Part shown: positions 14,738 to 24,290 of the stretch, piece by piece
Layout: every line of letters begins with the position of its first letter
How positions within the stretch are numbered: the first letter of the stretch is position 1
From: Candidatus Gerdarchaeota archaeon
GTDB lineage: Archaea > Asgardarchaeota > Heimdallarchaeia > JABLTI01
Direction: 5' to 3'
DNA: 25,093 nucleotides
NCBI GenBank assembly: GCA_016840945.1
Contig: JAEORJ010000101.1
Location: 1-25,093 of the forward strand
Translations under genes and position numbers: made by a program
The notes under the pieces: model-generated
Told to the model about the DNA's origin: nothing
Database searches by the model: none
Seen by the model: only the letters and a program-made list of their open reading frames with translations

Positions 14738-15508
14738 ATGGATTTTCAACGTATAACACAACCACAATTTACTGATGTCAATAAAGTAAAGCTACAATCA
14801 AGCGGAATTATGGGATTTGATCAAACAATAGGTGGAGGTATCCCTGATGGATCACTAATCTTGCTATTGGGTGAACCAGGGTCTGGTTTTGATATTTTTG
14901 CTTTACAAATGTTATATTATCAAGCTAAAGCTGGGAGAAAAGTGTTCTATGTTTCAGTTGATAAACCTCCTTCAGAAGTAGAATTAGAAATGATGACCTT
15001 TAATTGGAATATAGAGACTTACAAATCAATAGGTTCATGGACATATCTTGATGCTTATGGTGCAAAATTTGCTACAGATGATGAATCATCGCCCGTTATT
15101 TCTTGGGATAAAGGTTTGTTAAATCTTTTGCGTACAAAATTCTTGAATCATGTTGGCAAATCAGCTCAACCGTTTACAGTAATTGATACCGTATCAAATT
15201 TACTTTTGGATTATGATTCTGATCAAGTCAGAGAATTGGTGGAGAACTTCACAACAAATGTAGTTAGGAAAGTAGGTGGAGTACATCTTTTGTTAATGAT
15301 TAAAGGTATGCACGATCCAAAAACTGAAGTTTTATTCAGTCATATTGCTGATGGGGTAATTGATTTCTACTTAAGAGAACGATCAGATCAATTACAAAGA
15401 ACATTCAGAGTAAGAAAAATGAGAAAAGCAATCTATGACACTAGATTATACCCAGTAACCCTAGAAGCTGATGGATTACAAATTGAAACAGCTAGAAGAT
15501 TAGGTTGA
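14738..15508 (+). CDS. KaiC/RadA-superfamily protein with a degenerate ATP site
   Basis: This 256-residue single-domain protein has the KaiC-like RecA fold. The N-terminus (SSGIMGFDQTIGGGIPDGSL) is the usual lead-in, followed by a P-loop that reads GEPGSGFD at 45-52. The catalytic Lys is Phe51 and the Ser/Thr after it is Asp52. The second-strand acidic pair normal for KaiC (EE) is Asp75-Lys76, so the catalytic Glu is also gone. The Walker B strand FTVID (Asp150) and the last strands remain. It therefore probably cannot hydrolyse ATP and may act as a binding or regulatory partner. ATG follows AAGGAT. RfcL lies downstream on the same strand after 128 bases, but nothing proves a shared transcript. 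Archaeal genomes carry many KaiC paralogues of unknown role. Confidence 0.8.
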   Translation: MDFQRITQPQFTDVNKVKLQSSGIMGFDQTIGGGIPDGSLILLLGEPGSGFDIFALQMLYYQAKAGRKVFYVSVDKPPSEVELEMMTFNWNIETYKSIGSWTYLDAYGAKFATDDESSPVISWDKGLLNLLRTKFLNHVGKSAQPFTVIDTVSNLLLDYDSDQVRELVENFTTNVVRKVGGVHLLLMIKGMHDPKTEVLFSHIADGVIDFYLRERSDQLQRTFRVRKMRKAIYDTRLYPVTLEADGLQIETARRLG

Positions 15509-15636
15509 TCTGCTACCTCAATCTTTCTTCATTTTTTAACAAAAATTAATAGTGAAGCTTTTATTATTAGATGACAATAAAGTTTTAATGAAAGCAAACA
15601 TTTGGTATAACCTTCATTTAATGAGGTAATAGACTA

Positions 15637-17193
15637 TTGACAGATGATATCGTTCCTTGGACAGAATTATATCGACCAATGAATTTAGGGCAAGTAGTAG
15701 GAAATGAGGATGCCGTTATTAATTTACGGGAATGGTTTGATTCCTGGAGTTCCACAGCATCTAGAAAAGTTGCCTTGCTACATGGACCAGCAGGAACAGG
15801 AAAAACAAGTAGTGTTTATGCATTAGCTGCAGAAAGAGGATACGAACTAGTTGAGATGAATGCTAGTGACACCCGAAATAAAGAAGCTATCCTCAGAATT
15901 GCTGGTAGCTCAGCAAAAGAGGGAACACTTATTGGTGGAGCAAAAGGAAAAAGGATATTACTAATTGATGAAGTTGATGGTATAACAGGGAGAGAAGATA
16001 GAGGTGGAGTAAACTCGTTAATTGAAGTCATTAAAGATGCTTCTGTCCCAATAATTTGTACAGCAAATGAAGCATATGACCAAAAATTGAAAGCTTTAAG
16101 AAATGTTTCCAAGGTTATTGCTTATAAACCAATACATCCGGAGTATATAGAGAAGATTCTAAAGAAAATCGCTAAAGATCAAAAAGTCGAATTAGATCAA
16201 AATGACATTGAATTTTTAGCTAAAGCTGCTGAAGGAGATTTACGAAGTGCCATTAATGATTTCCAAGGGATTATACTCCAATTGAAAAGTGGCAACACTA
16301 CTGATTTAGATTTAATAAAAAGTCAAAGGGATAAAACAAAGGATATACAAGATGTCTTAAAGGAATTGTTTAATGTTAATAGTTTTATTGATGGTAAAAA
16401 GGCAGTAGATGGATTAGATATTAAATATGATGAATTATTGTTATGGGTATTTGATAATGCTTCCCTTCATACAAGTAAAAAAGAGCTAGTAAATGTTTAT
16501 GAAACTATAGCTTCAGCAGATCGATTTCTAGGACGAATAATGAATAGACAAAGTTGGAACCTATTAGCATATTTTTATGATTTTATTTCAGGTGGAGTAG
16601 CAACATATACAGACAAACCATCAAAAAATATTGATAAATATATCTATCCTCAGAAAATAGCGATGTATGCTCAAACAATGTTTACCCGCGCACTTACTAA
16701 ATCTATTTGTACAAATATGGCTGAAAAAATGCATGTTTCTATTAGTGAAGCACAAAGCGAATCACTCTATTTGGTTGAAGAGGTATTAAATGGAAGTGTT
16801 GGTGATGCAGCTAAATTAGCTGATTGGTTAGAATTAGATAACAATCAATTGAAATCATTAGTGCAAGATAACGCTAAATTAAACAAAATTAAGAAAGTTA
16901 TGATAGCAATAGATGATGAACGAAAGAAATTACAAACAGAAATGGGTCCTCTAAAATACTCCAGTTTTGATAATATTGGTGATGATTGGGGTGATATTTT
17001 AGATGATTGGGAAAAGAAGAAACAATTAATGATAGAAGAAGAACAGAAACAGAAAGAAGAGGAAAAGAAACAAAAAGCTGCTACGAAAAAAGCACAAAAG
17101 CAAAAGGAACAAACTAAGACAAAGAAAGAAGTAGAGAAGGAAGAACCCAAAACGGACGATAAGAAACAAGCATCATTAGATCAATTTTTCTAA
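15637..17193 (+). CDS. rfcL: Replication factor C large subunit
   Basis: RfcL, with four copies of the small subunit, forms the clamp loader that opens the PCNA ring and places it on primed DNA. The 518-residue product shows the AAA+ order: the RFC box (WTELYRPMNLGQVVGN), Walker A GPAGTGKT (50-57), NASDTRNK (75-82), Walker B LLIDEVD (to 114), sensor 1 near ICTANEAYD, and sensor 2 GDLRSAIND (200-208). A helical collar domain follows. The C-terminal 80 residues are a Lys/Glu/Gln-rich charged extension that ends in the PCNA box QASLDQFF as the last eight residues. The start is TTG with GAGGT at 15623-15627. The small subunit is not in this window. With FEN-1 it gives two PCNA clients within 8 kb. 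Confidence 0.95.
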   Translation: MTDDIVPWTELYRPMNLGQVVGNEDAVINLREWFDSWSSTASRKVALLHGPAGTGKTSSVYALAAERGYELVEMNASDTRNKEAILRIAGSSAKEGTLIGGAKGKRILLIDEVDGITGREDRGGVNSLIEVIKDASVPIICTANEAYDQKLKALRNVSKVIAYKPIHPEYIEKILKKIAKDQKVELDQNDIEFLAKAAEGDLRSAINDFQGIILQLKSGNTTDLDLIKSQRDKTKDIQDVLKELFNVNSFIDGKKAVDGLDIKYDELLLWVFDNASLHTSKKELVNVYETIASADRFLGRIMNRQSWNLLAYFYDFISGGVATYTDKPSKNIDKYIYPQKIAMYAQTMFTRALTKSICTNMAEKMHVSISEAQSESLYLVEEVLNGSVGDAAKLADWLELDNNQLKSLVQDNAKLNKIKKVMIAIDDERKKLQTEMGPLKYSSFDNIGDDWGDILDDWEKKKQLMIEEEQKQKEEEKKQKAATKKAQKQKEQTKTKKEVEKEEPKTDDKKQASLDQFF

Positions 17194-17220
17194 TATAATT
17201 TAGTATTTTTTAAATTAAAT

Positions 17221-17259
17221 CTTCGAGGTAAGTAGTGGAATGCTCTTTAACCTCGAGGG
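17221..17259 (+). promoter_or_regulatory. Leader hairpin that hides the helicase ribosome site
   Basis: CTTCGAGGT (17221-17229) pairs with ACCTCGAGG (17250-17258), nine pairs with one G-U, around a 20-base loop. The 3' arm includes most of the helicase SD element GAGGGAT (17255-17261). The 5' arm includes another SD-like GAGGT that precedes a short reading frame. The core of the 3' arm, CCTCGAGG, is itself a palindrome. Confidence 0.45.
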
Positions 17260-17270
17260 ATAACTATTAG
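17235..17270 (+). CDS. Candidate 11-residue leader peptide before the helicase
   Basis: A GTG codon preceded at 5 bases by GAGGT opens a reading frame MECSLTSRDNY that stops at TAG one base before the helicase TTG. A ribosome translating it would pass through and open the hairpin that hides the helicase ribosome site, so it could couple helicase synthesis to leader translation. It is too short for coding statistics, and chance is a real alternative. Confidence 0.3.
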   Translation: MECSLTSRDNY

Positions 17271-17271
17271 A

Positions 17272-19086
17272 TTGTCAACTGATAAAAATGAAAGGCAGCT
17301 AGAATATGCCGATTATTGGAAACAGATGAATGAGATTTTTCCTTATGCAACATATAGAAAAGAACAGTTTGTAATTATTTCAGCCATACAAAAAGCAAAA
17401 AAAACATTGTTGATAGATGCTGAAACTGGTAGTGGGAAAACAGCTGCTGTTTTATCAGCTATTCTGAGTAAAAAAGAACCAAATGAGCGAATAATCATCT
17501 ATACTAAAATGTTAGGGCAAATGGATGCTTGGTATAGAGAATTAGGGCTAATTAATGATTTTCAAAGAACTATTGATCAATCAATTTTTACTATGGTTCC
17601 ACTTGTAGGGAAAAGTCATGTATGTCCGTTAGTAACAAAATTTACCCGAAAACAATTCTCTCAGTTGGGGTGTAAATTATTCGATTGCCTGAATAATAGT
17701 GCTTATTTTGTGTTACAATCAGAATATAAAGAAAATAATGAAATAACTTCTGAAATAATTAATGTTATTTCTGAAAATACTAAGAAAGGGATTGGCTTAT
17801 CAGAAATTTTGTGGATTTTGAACACTAAAACAAATAATCTAAGTTGCCCTTACTTAGCGATTAAATCAGCTCTAAAAGAAGCTGAGATTGTAATAACAAC
17901 TTATCCATTTCTTTGGAACAACAAACTCCACGAATACTTGAAGGAGAATATGGACTTTGATTTAACAAATACCACCATTATTATTGATGAGGCACATAAT
18001 CTAGCACAAAGTGAATTTGGGGAATTGAGTTACAAAGTATTATATAATGCACGAAACGAAATAGGTTCACATAAAATACTTGAAGATCTGATTAGTTTAC
18101 AAGGACAAGAAGGGTTGCACTCAATTTCCTATGACGAACAATTATTGAAAGATTTGTTTAACAAAGGTCAAGATTATTTATTACAACAACTCGAGAGAGG
18201 ATATAAAGGAATAAGTAATACACTAATGGTAAGCGAATTTTTAGAAAATTTAGATAATTGTTATCTAACAGCAGATAAAAAATTCACTTTATATTTAAAA
18301 GATCCAAGAACAATATTGGCACCAATTAAAAATGCAAAACAAGTGATTTTACTCTCAGGCACATTTAGGCCATTGAATCTTTTTGCTGATTTTTTGGGTG
18401 TACCAGAAGCTAGCAAATTATCTGTTCTTTCAGAAGTAATAGGTCAAAATAGAATTATTCTTACATCAAATGATCCTGAAATTACTATGCGTTACAAAGA
18501 GCGTTCACCAGAAAGATATCTCTATTATAGTGAGACAATACGAAAATTGTTTTCAGTAATACCTGGTCATGTATTGGTTTTTACTCCTAATTACGAATTG
18601 ACAGCAGTATTTGCTAATATTTTGAAAACTCCTTATGTGGAAGTACCTAACCAATCGGTTTCAAAGCTGATAAAAACAATATTAGCTCTAAAGGAGAAAG
18701 CATTGATCATAGCTCCTGCCCGAGGTAAAATTTCAGAAGGCATTGAAATCGTAAAAGATGATCAATCTATTATATCAGCAGTCATTATGGCAGGTCTCCC
18801 ATATCCCCCACCATCCAGATCATTAAAAGAAATAATTAAAGAATATAGCAGATTCTGGGGGGAAGCTAGAGCGAATAATTATATGAATTACCTACAAGCA
18901 ATCGTTACAATGAGACAATGCCTTGGAAGGATGATTAGATCTGAAAATGATATTGGAGCGTGGATCATTTTGGATAATAGAATAAATAGAATGAATGTTT
19001 TTCCAAGAGCAGTTGAATGTAAGAATACTGAGAAAATGATTGAGCGGTTACAATTTTTCTATCAAAAGCATTCGATGTACAAATAG
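17272..19086 (+). CDS. xpd: XPD/Rad3-type 5'-3' DNA helicase with iron-sulfur cluster
   Basis: XPD-family enzymes are superfamily 2 helicases that unwind DNA 5' to 3' in repair. The 604-residue product matches archaeal XPD length. Motif I is AETGSGKT (50-57), and the DEAH box is at 239-242, followed by NLAQSE. Four cysteines, Cys118, Cys134, Cys139 and Cys192 (the last in SCPYLAIK), have the spacing of the 4Fe-4S domain between motifs I and II. Motif V is near residues 485-493 (GKISEGIEI), and motif VI QCLGRMIR is at 549-556. The related DinG group also has the cluster, but the size and the CPYL block favour XPD. The start is TTG with GAGGGAT in front, inside a leader hairpin. Archaea lack a known TFIIH, so its partners are open. 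Confidence 0.87.
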   Translation: MSTDKNERQLEYADYWKQMNEIFPYATYRKEQFVIISAIQKAKKTLLIDAETGSGKTAAVLSAILSKKEPNERIIIYTKMLGQMDAWYRELGLINDFQRTIDQSIFTMVPLVGKSHVCPLVTKFTRKQFSQLGCKLFDCLNNSAYFVLQSEYKENNEITSEIINVISENTKKGIGLSEILWILNTKTNNLSCPYLAIKSALKEAEIVITTYPFLWNNKLHEYLKENMDFDLTNTTIIIDEAHNLAQSEFGELSYKVLYNARNEIGSHKILEDLISLQGQEGLHSISYDEQLLKDLFNKGQDYLLQQLERGYKGISNTLMVSEFLENLDNCYLTADKKFTLYLKDPRTILAPIKNAKQVILLSGTFRPLNLFADFLGVPEASKLSVLSEVIGQNRIILTSNDPEITMRYKERSPERYLYYSETIRKLFSVIPGHVLVFTPNYELTAVFANILKTPYVEVPNQSVSKLIKTILALKEKALIIAPARGKISEGIEIVKDDQSIISAVIMAGLPYPPPSRSLKEIIKEYSRFWGEARANNYMNYLQAIVTMRQCLGRMIRSENDIGAWIILDNRINRMNVFPRAVECKNTEKMIERLQFFYQKHSMYK

Positions 19087-19169
19087 CTCTAATTTTCATT
19101 TAGACCTTTTAAAACAAAATTTTGTGAGAATTGTATGAGAATAATTTAGATTCTTTAGAGGTAATTGAA

Positions 19170-22100
19170 ATGAAAAAGAAAGCATTAGTACTAATTGCTA
19201 TCTATCTAACTATGATATCATTCTATGCAATAGATGTATCAAAAAATTCGCCTTATAATTCATCATCAAATCCAATGACTGATTATGAGTTTATATTTCA
19301 AAATATGGATAGCAATCAATCAACCGATTTTGAGTTTGAACATACTCTACAAACAAAAGGTGTAGGCACAACGTCACCTGTTCAAACTTTAGATTTGATT
19401 TCACAATCTTATACTAGCTTGACACCATCTGAGCCATCGCCTATAGTTGAAGAGACGGAAGTCACTCTTACAAGTAGCACAACATCTGCTGGTTTCGGGG
19501 TTTCTTCTGGAGATATTGATTTCATGGATTGCTTTCTCTATGAAATTGATAATGATGCCACCTCAAATGTAATTACCTCTAATAAATATGCTATTAAAAT
19601 TACCATACCTCAAAGTATAGAAATTACTGGTTTTATTGTTGATATTTCAGCTACTATAAGAGATGATATCAATTTTTATATACGAAATTCATTATCAGGA
19701 CCAAATATTAGAGAAGGGGTTATTTCGGGCTATATAGCAAGCTGTGCTCGGGTAACAGGTCAATTATTATTTGTTCCATTCCAATATTGCGGTGGTGGTT
19801 CAAATTTAGTGCTTACAGCAAATACTGATTATTATTTTATACTTGAACCATCAACTTCAACTGATAACTCATTCTTCGAATTAAAAGAATCTGATGACAC
19901 ACCAAATGATGTTGCCATCTATGAATGGTATGCTTCAAATTATGAATTATTACAAACAGATGTTAATTTTCACCTAATAACAGCCATTAACTCTGTGGAA
20001 TTAGGAATGCCAGTAAGTGGTTCTGGGATAGCATCAACTACTTGGACAGCTTTAACTCAAGGCAATCACTCACTTTTAGCTTGGTATAGTGGGTCAGCAT
20101 TCTACTCTCAAAGCTATGGTTCAGCTATAAGAGAAGTTATTCCTTCAAATGAAATATTAACTGTAACAATTGATCCAATAGAAACTGACTATAAAGACTT
20201 GACAGTTTTTCAAGCAACGATTATGGAAGATATTTCTACTCCTGCTATTGGAAAAACAGTGATATTTTCTACAAGCAGTGATGGTTTGAATTGGGCCACT
20301 ATAGGTTCAGCTATAACAGATGGGTTCGGTGTTGCTACTCTCGAGAGCATTATTGATTTATTACCTGGTAATTATAGCTTGCGAGCAAAAGCAAATGATT
20401 TTTCATATACCGTCACTTACATCTATATAACAGCTAAACCAATTAATTGGTATAATGTTGATTTTACGGGGGCATTTAGAAATAACCCTGGAGAACCAAC
20501 AACTGTTCATTTAACAACTGTAATTTATTTGACAGATGATGTAGGAACCCCAATTTCAAATATTGATTTTGAGTTATGGTATAAATATGAAGGTTCATAT
20601 GAACGAATTCCACATTATTATACTACTAATCTTACAGGTTATGCTGAAATTGATCATGCGGTTGAGAATTTATTAGCTGGTTCATATTACGCTACCCATT
20701 ATTTTTGCCCTGCAGATTATGAGGATGGTTATATTGGTAACTCTGAATTTGGCGATACAATTGTAGATAAAGGGATATTAAATATCTCGCTAGAATCATA
20801 TTGTGTTAAATGGAATGAAGATGTTCTTTTAACTTCCCAAATAACAACATTAGATGAAGGATGGGAAGGATTAACAATAAAGTTTTCCTACTATGCCCTT
20901 TCACAATGGACAATAATAGCTGACGCACCAACAAATAGCTCTGGTTATGGCGAATATTTTTGGGAAAATATGCCTCTTCCATCAGGTAGTTATCAAATCA
21001 AAGCTGAAGTGCTTGAAAATTCATTATTCAATGTTGTGGAAATAAATCAAAGCTTCTATGTTGATAAGACAGGATTGATATTAAATATCCTAAATGAGGG
21101 AATTCTGAAAGGAAATGGTGAGGAGATCGATTTAGAATATACTAGTACAATGCATTTAGTATTTTATGCTGCTTTTGAAGATGGTACTCCAGCAGCAAAT
21201 ATTATCATAGCTATTACTGGTCGATTAGTTGATGAAATGTTTTATCGAACATTAGGTTATACTACAACTAATAGTTCCGGTTATGCAATGTTTAACAATT
21301 ATGAAAATTTGACAATGGTCAACAACCAATATCTCTGCATTGCTGAAATAATTGAGACTGGAAAGTATGTTGGTGCCCAGCTTTATTTTAAAATTAATTT
21401 AGTAAGATGCACTCCTGTTATTTATTTGGAAAACCATTTGGGAGTAAAAGGTACTAGCACTCAAATAGTTGCTCAAGTGAAAAATAATGAAGGATTATCA
21501 TTAGCTTATGTGCAAGTAAGATTCATGATTGATGGTGAAATCTATCAAGGAACAAGTGATTATTATGGTTTTGTTAAAGTAACAATTGCACCACAATTTT
21601 CTGCTGGGCAATATATTCTATATTGTTCTGTAATTGAGGATAATAAATACAATTCAGTTCAAGAAACAGCTACCTTCACACTGTCAAAGGGATTACCTTA
21701 TTTTATTTTATATGATGCTGCAGCGAAATTTGATGGTTATTTAACAATAAAAGCAAAAGCTTTTGATTCTCTAGGTAGAACTATCTCGGGATTACAAGTT
21801 CTTATCTCATTTCAGGGATGGAGTGAAATATTAACAACAAATGCTAATGGAATAATTGAATATACATTTCTAGCTACAGGTATAACACCTGGTTATTATT
21901 TGTCAATCTTAACTTTTGCTGGCAATAGTGATTGGTTTGATACTGAAAATACAGGTACGATATTGATTTATGAAGAGGACACTGAGATTGATTTACTAAC
22001 TTCTTCAATAAATGAGGAGTATGATCACGAGATAACTATTGAAGGAATTTTAACAAGTGATCAAGGTGTTCCACTCTACAGAAGGCTAGTCCAATTTGTG

Positions 22101-24290
22101 ATAATAATAGATGATGACAATGTAATTATTCTTGGCGAAAATTTGACTGATACTTCAGGTTTAGTTCAATTAACATTTCTTTTGAATTTAATGCCGGGTA
22201 CTTATACTTTTGGCATACGTTATTTAGGAGCTATAGATTTTGGGCCTTCATCTCAGTTTACCATATTAACAATTCAAAAAGCAAATTCTATTCTTATAGG
22301 ATCGGATTTTGATGCGATAATAAATTCAACCGCATCATTTACTATCACACTTTTAGATAAAAATCAAGAACCAATTAGTAATCAATTAGTTTATTTGTTT
22401 ATCTGGGCAAATAACACATGGATTGTATTAGGGGTTTATGCAACAAATCTCTACGGACAAGCAATGATTACAATCCTAATACCATTTAGTTTGGGAGTAC
22501 ATTACATTAAAGTTGAATTTGTTGGAAATGATTATTTTCAAAGCACTTTTCTGAATCTTGAAATGACAGTAGTGGAACCTCCACCTAAGATCCTTCCAGA
22601 ATTAGCACTTGATGTTGATACAACAACAATTGCTGATCACCAAGAAATAGAAATAATAGTAAATTCAACAAATTATATTCCAGGTTCAGCCATCACTATT
22701 GAAGTTTATGTAAATGGTATTTATAATGGTTCACTTGTTATTTTTGAAGGGCAAGGAATATTTTATTGGTGTTCAGAGAAAATTGGACAATACAATCTAA
22801 CGTTTATTTCAATAGAAGATTCAGTTTATCTGGTAGATTCTACTGAAATCACTATTGAGGTAATACAAAATGTCCCACCAGAGCTATTAAGCTATTCTTA
22901 TGAGGATTTTATTTGTGAAGGAGAACCTTTTGATTATGAATGTGTAGTGTCCGATGCATCAGGTATAGCCAATGTTTGGCTAACCCTAAATGGAACTCAA
23001 TATGTATTAACCTTTACTGGTAGCAAATATCAAACAACAATTTACATGTTAAAGAAGGGTTACTATTTTGTTACACTTTTCTCTGAAGATTTGCAAGGTT
23101 ATATGTCTTCTTATTCTCTACAATCATTGACAGTGCATGAAAGAAAAACAATGCTATTGAAATATAATATAAATTCACAAATTATTGAACATGGAAAAAC
23201 GTTTACTTTAGAAGCTTATATTTTCAGTGTTAATGCACTTTCTCAGGTTTATTTAATAATAAATTCCACAGAATATCCAATGGTTCTTAGTTATCAAATA
23301 GATCCAAATAGAAGTGTCTGGAAAATAGAATTGAATTCGCTGCCTATTGGGTCATATGAAATAAAAGTGAAACTTATTGAAATTACCAGCAATGTCTATA
23401 TCAATACTATAAATGAGTATTTGATCATTATACCTGAAAAACCTGAAATGATTATCTATCATTATAATATTATCACTGGAAAAGATAGTGATTATATTAC
23501 TGGAAATATCACTTTCAATTCTTACTATGCTATAGAATTGGTAGAAATTTGGATTAACGGTGAACGAATAAGTGTAAATGAGTATTCAAAAGATATTTAT
23601 CATTTCAGTGGTTACATCTCCTCCTCTAAAGCTCATACAATGAAAATCGTTGTTACAGATGAAATGGGTAGAATGTTAACCCAAGAATTTTCCTTAGAAA
23701 ACAATCCTAATTCTCATTTGATAGTTATTTCTGTTACAATTGTTTCATTAGTTTTAGTGGGACTAATTGCTGCAGGATTAGTTGTTGGTAGTCGTTATTT
23801 GAAGAAAAATCAATTGGGAAGTTCAAATGCATTAGAATTACCCGAAATCATTGATGAAACAGAAAGCGAACCTGAAGAGAGTAATTCAGGAAATAATTTA
23901 GAATCAGAATTAGAGAGTTTTGATGATATACTTGAAGAACTCGATGATGAATTTGAGTGCTCGGGTGATTGTCTTGATAGCATCGATTCTATTGCTGAGA
24001 CTGTTATACCTTTTGAAATTGATACAGAATCAATTGCTCAAGTAAAAGAATACATTGCTAAAGTAAAACAAGACGGTCTAATTGAAGCTGCTGATAACAA
24101 TGGGAATGGACATGAGAATTCTGATACTATCGATAATCTAACTACAATGAGTATTGAGATAGATGATCGAGTATTACCAGAAGAGGAACGTAAAAAACGT
24201 GTTGCTAAAAGGAAAAGAGATAATCCACCACCCCCTTTAAGCCTAAAGGAAATTGCCGCTGAAATTGAACAAACCTTTGTTAAACATTGA
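19170..24290 (+). CDS. Giant membrane-anchored surface protein with Ig-like repeats
   Basis: This is a 1706-residue type I surface protein. A signal peptide starts MKKKALVLIAIYLTMISFYA. Residues of about 90-300 form a beta-rich N-terminal domain with several Cys. At least eight Ig-like (Big-type) repeats of about 100 residues follow, each marked by a T-[ND]-x-x-G-[YF] turn and an L-x-x-G-x-Y strand. About four more divergent beta-sandwich units come next. One membrane helix lies near 1516-1541. A roughly 165-residue acidic cytoplasmic tail ends with a basic patch, PPPP and a short helix. Many Asn-x-Ser/Thr sites suggest N-glycosylation. Adhesion, S-layer support or cell contact is the likely role; the tail suggests a link to the cell interior. 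An in-frame TTG at 19131 exists, but GAGGT at 19158-19162 points to the ATG at 19170. Confidence 0.85.
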   Translation: MKKKALVLIAIYLTMISFYAIDVSKNSPYNSSSNPMTDYEFIFQNMDSNQSTDFEFEHTLQTKGVGTTSPVQTLDLISQSYTSLTPSEPSPIVEETEVTLTSSTTSAGFGVSSGDIDFMDCFLYEIDNDATSNVITSNKYAIKITIPQSIEITGFIVDISATIRDDINFYIRNSLSGPNIREGVISGYIASCARVTGQLLFVPFQYCGGGSNLVLTANTDYYFILEPSTSTDNSFFELKESDDTPNDVAIYEWYASNYELLQTDVNFHLITAINSVELGMPVSGSGIASTTWTALTQGNHSLLAWYSGSAFYSQSYGSAIREVIPSNEILTVTIDPIETDYKDLTVFQATIMEDISTPAIGKTVIFSTSSDGLNWATIGSAITDGFGVATLESIIDLLPGNYSLRAKANDFSYTVTYIYITAKPINWYNVDFTGAFRNNPGEPTTVHLTTVIYLTDDVGTPISNIDFELWYKYEGSYERIPHYYTTNLTGYAEIDHAVENLLAGSYYATHYFCPADYEDGYIGNSEFGDTIVDKGILNISLESYCVKWNEDVLLTSQITTLDEGWEGLTIKFSYYALSQWTIIADAPTNSSGYGEYFWENMPLPSGSYQIKAEVLENSLFNVVEINQSFYVDKTGLILNILNEGILKGNGEEIDLEYTSTMHLVFYAAFEDGTPAANIIIAITGRLVDEMFYRTLGYTTTNSSGYAMFNNYENLTMVNNQYLCIAEIIETGKYVGAQLYFKINLVRCTPVIYLENHLGVKGTSTQIVAQVKNNEGLSLAYVQVRFMIDGEIYQGTSDYYGFVKVTIAPQFSAGQYILYCSVIEDNKYNSVQETATFTLSKGLPYFILYDAAAKFDGYLTIKAKAFDSLGRTISGLQVLISFQGWSEILTTNANGIIEYTFLATGITPGYYLSILTFAGNSDWFDTENTGTILIYEEDTEIDLLTSSINEEYDHEITIEGILTSDQGVPLYRRLVQFVIIIDDDNVIILGENLTDTSGLVQLTFLLNLMPGTYTFGIRYLGAIDFGPSSQFTILTIQKANSILIGSDFDAIINSTASFTITLLDKNQEPISNQLVYLFIWANNTWIVLGVYATNLYGQAMITILIPFSLGVHYIKVEFVGNDYFQSTFLNLEMTVVEPPPKILPELALDVDTTTIADHQEIEIIVNSTNYIPGSAITIEVYVNGIYNGSLVIFEGQGIFYWCSEKIGQYNLTFISIEDSVYLVDSTEITIEVIQNVPPELLSYSYEDFICEGEPFDYECVVSDASGIANVWLTLNGTQYVLTFTGSKYQTTIYMLKKGYYFVTLFSEDLQGYMSSYSLQSLTVHERKTMLLKYNINSQIIEHGKTFTLEAYIFSVNALSQVYLIINSTEYPMVLSYQIDPNRSVWKIELNSLPIGSYEIKVKLIEITSNVYINTINEYLIIIPEKPEMIIYHYNIITGKDSDYITGNITFNSYYAIELVEIWINGERISVNEYSKDIYHFSGYISSSKAHTMKIVVTDEMGRMLTQEFSLENNPNSHLIVISVTIVSLVLVGLIAAGLVVGSRYLKKNQLGSSNALELPEIIDETESEPEESNSGNNLESELESFDDILEELDDEFECSGDCLDSIDSIAETVIPFEIDTESIAQVKEYIAKVKQDGLIEAADNNGNGHENSDTIDNLTTMSIEIDDRVLPEEERKKRVAKRKRDNPPPPLSLKEIAAEIEQTFVKH
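20150..22560 (+). repeat. Eight tandem Ig-like coding repeats of about 300 bases
   Basis: The turn motif (TDGFGVATL, TNLTGYAEI, TNSSGYGEY, TNSSGYAMF, SDYYGFVKV, TNANGIIEY, TDTSGLVQL, TNLYGQAMI) begins near 20317, 20624, 20931, 21267, 21555, 21837, 22147 and 22443. The steps are about 282-336 bases, or 94-112 residues. The nucleotide sequences have diverged too far for an obvious DNA repeat, so the duplications are old or the units are under little pressure to stay alike. Confidence 0.75.

Noticed and set aside
16845..17150. 101-residue Phe/Cys/Ser-rich minus-strand frame
   Set aside because: Its odd composition is simply the reverse complement of the Lys/Glu/Gln-rich extension of RfcL.
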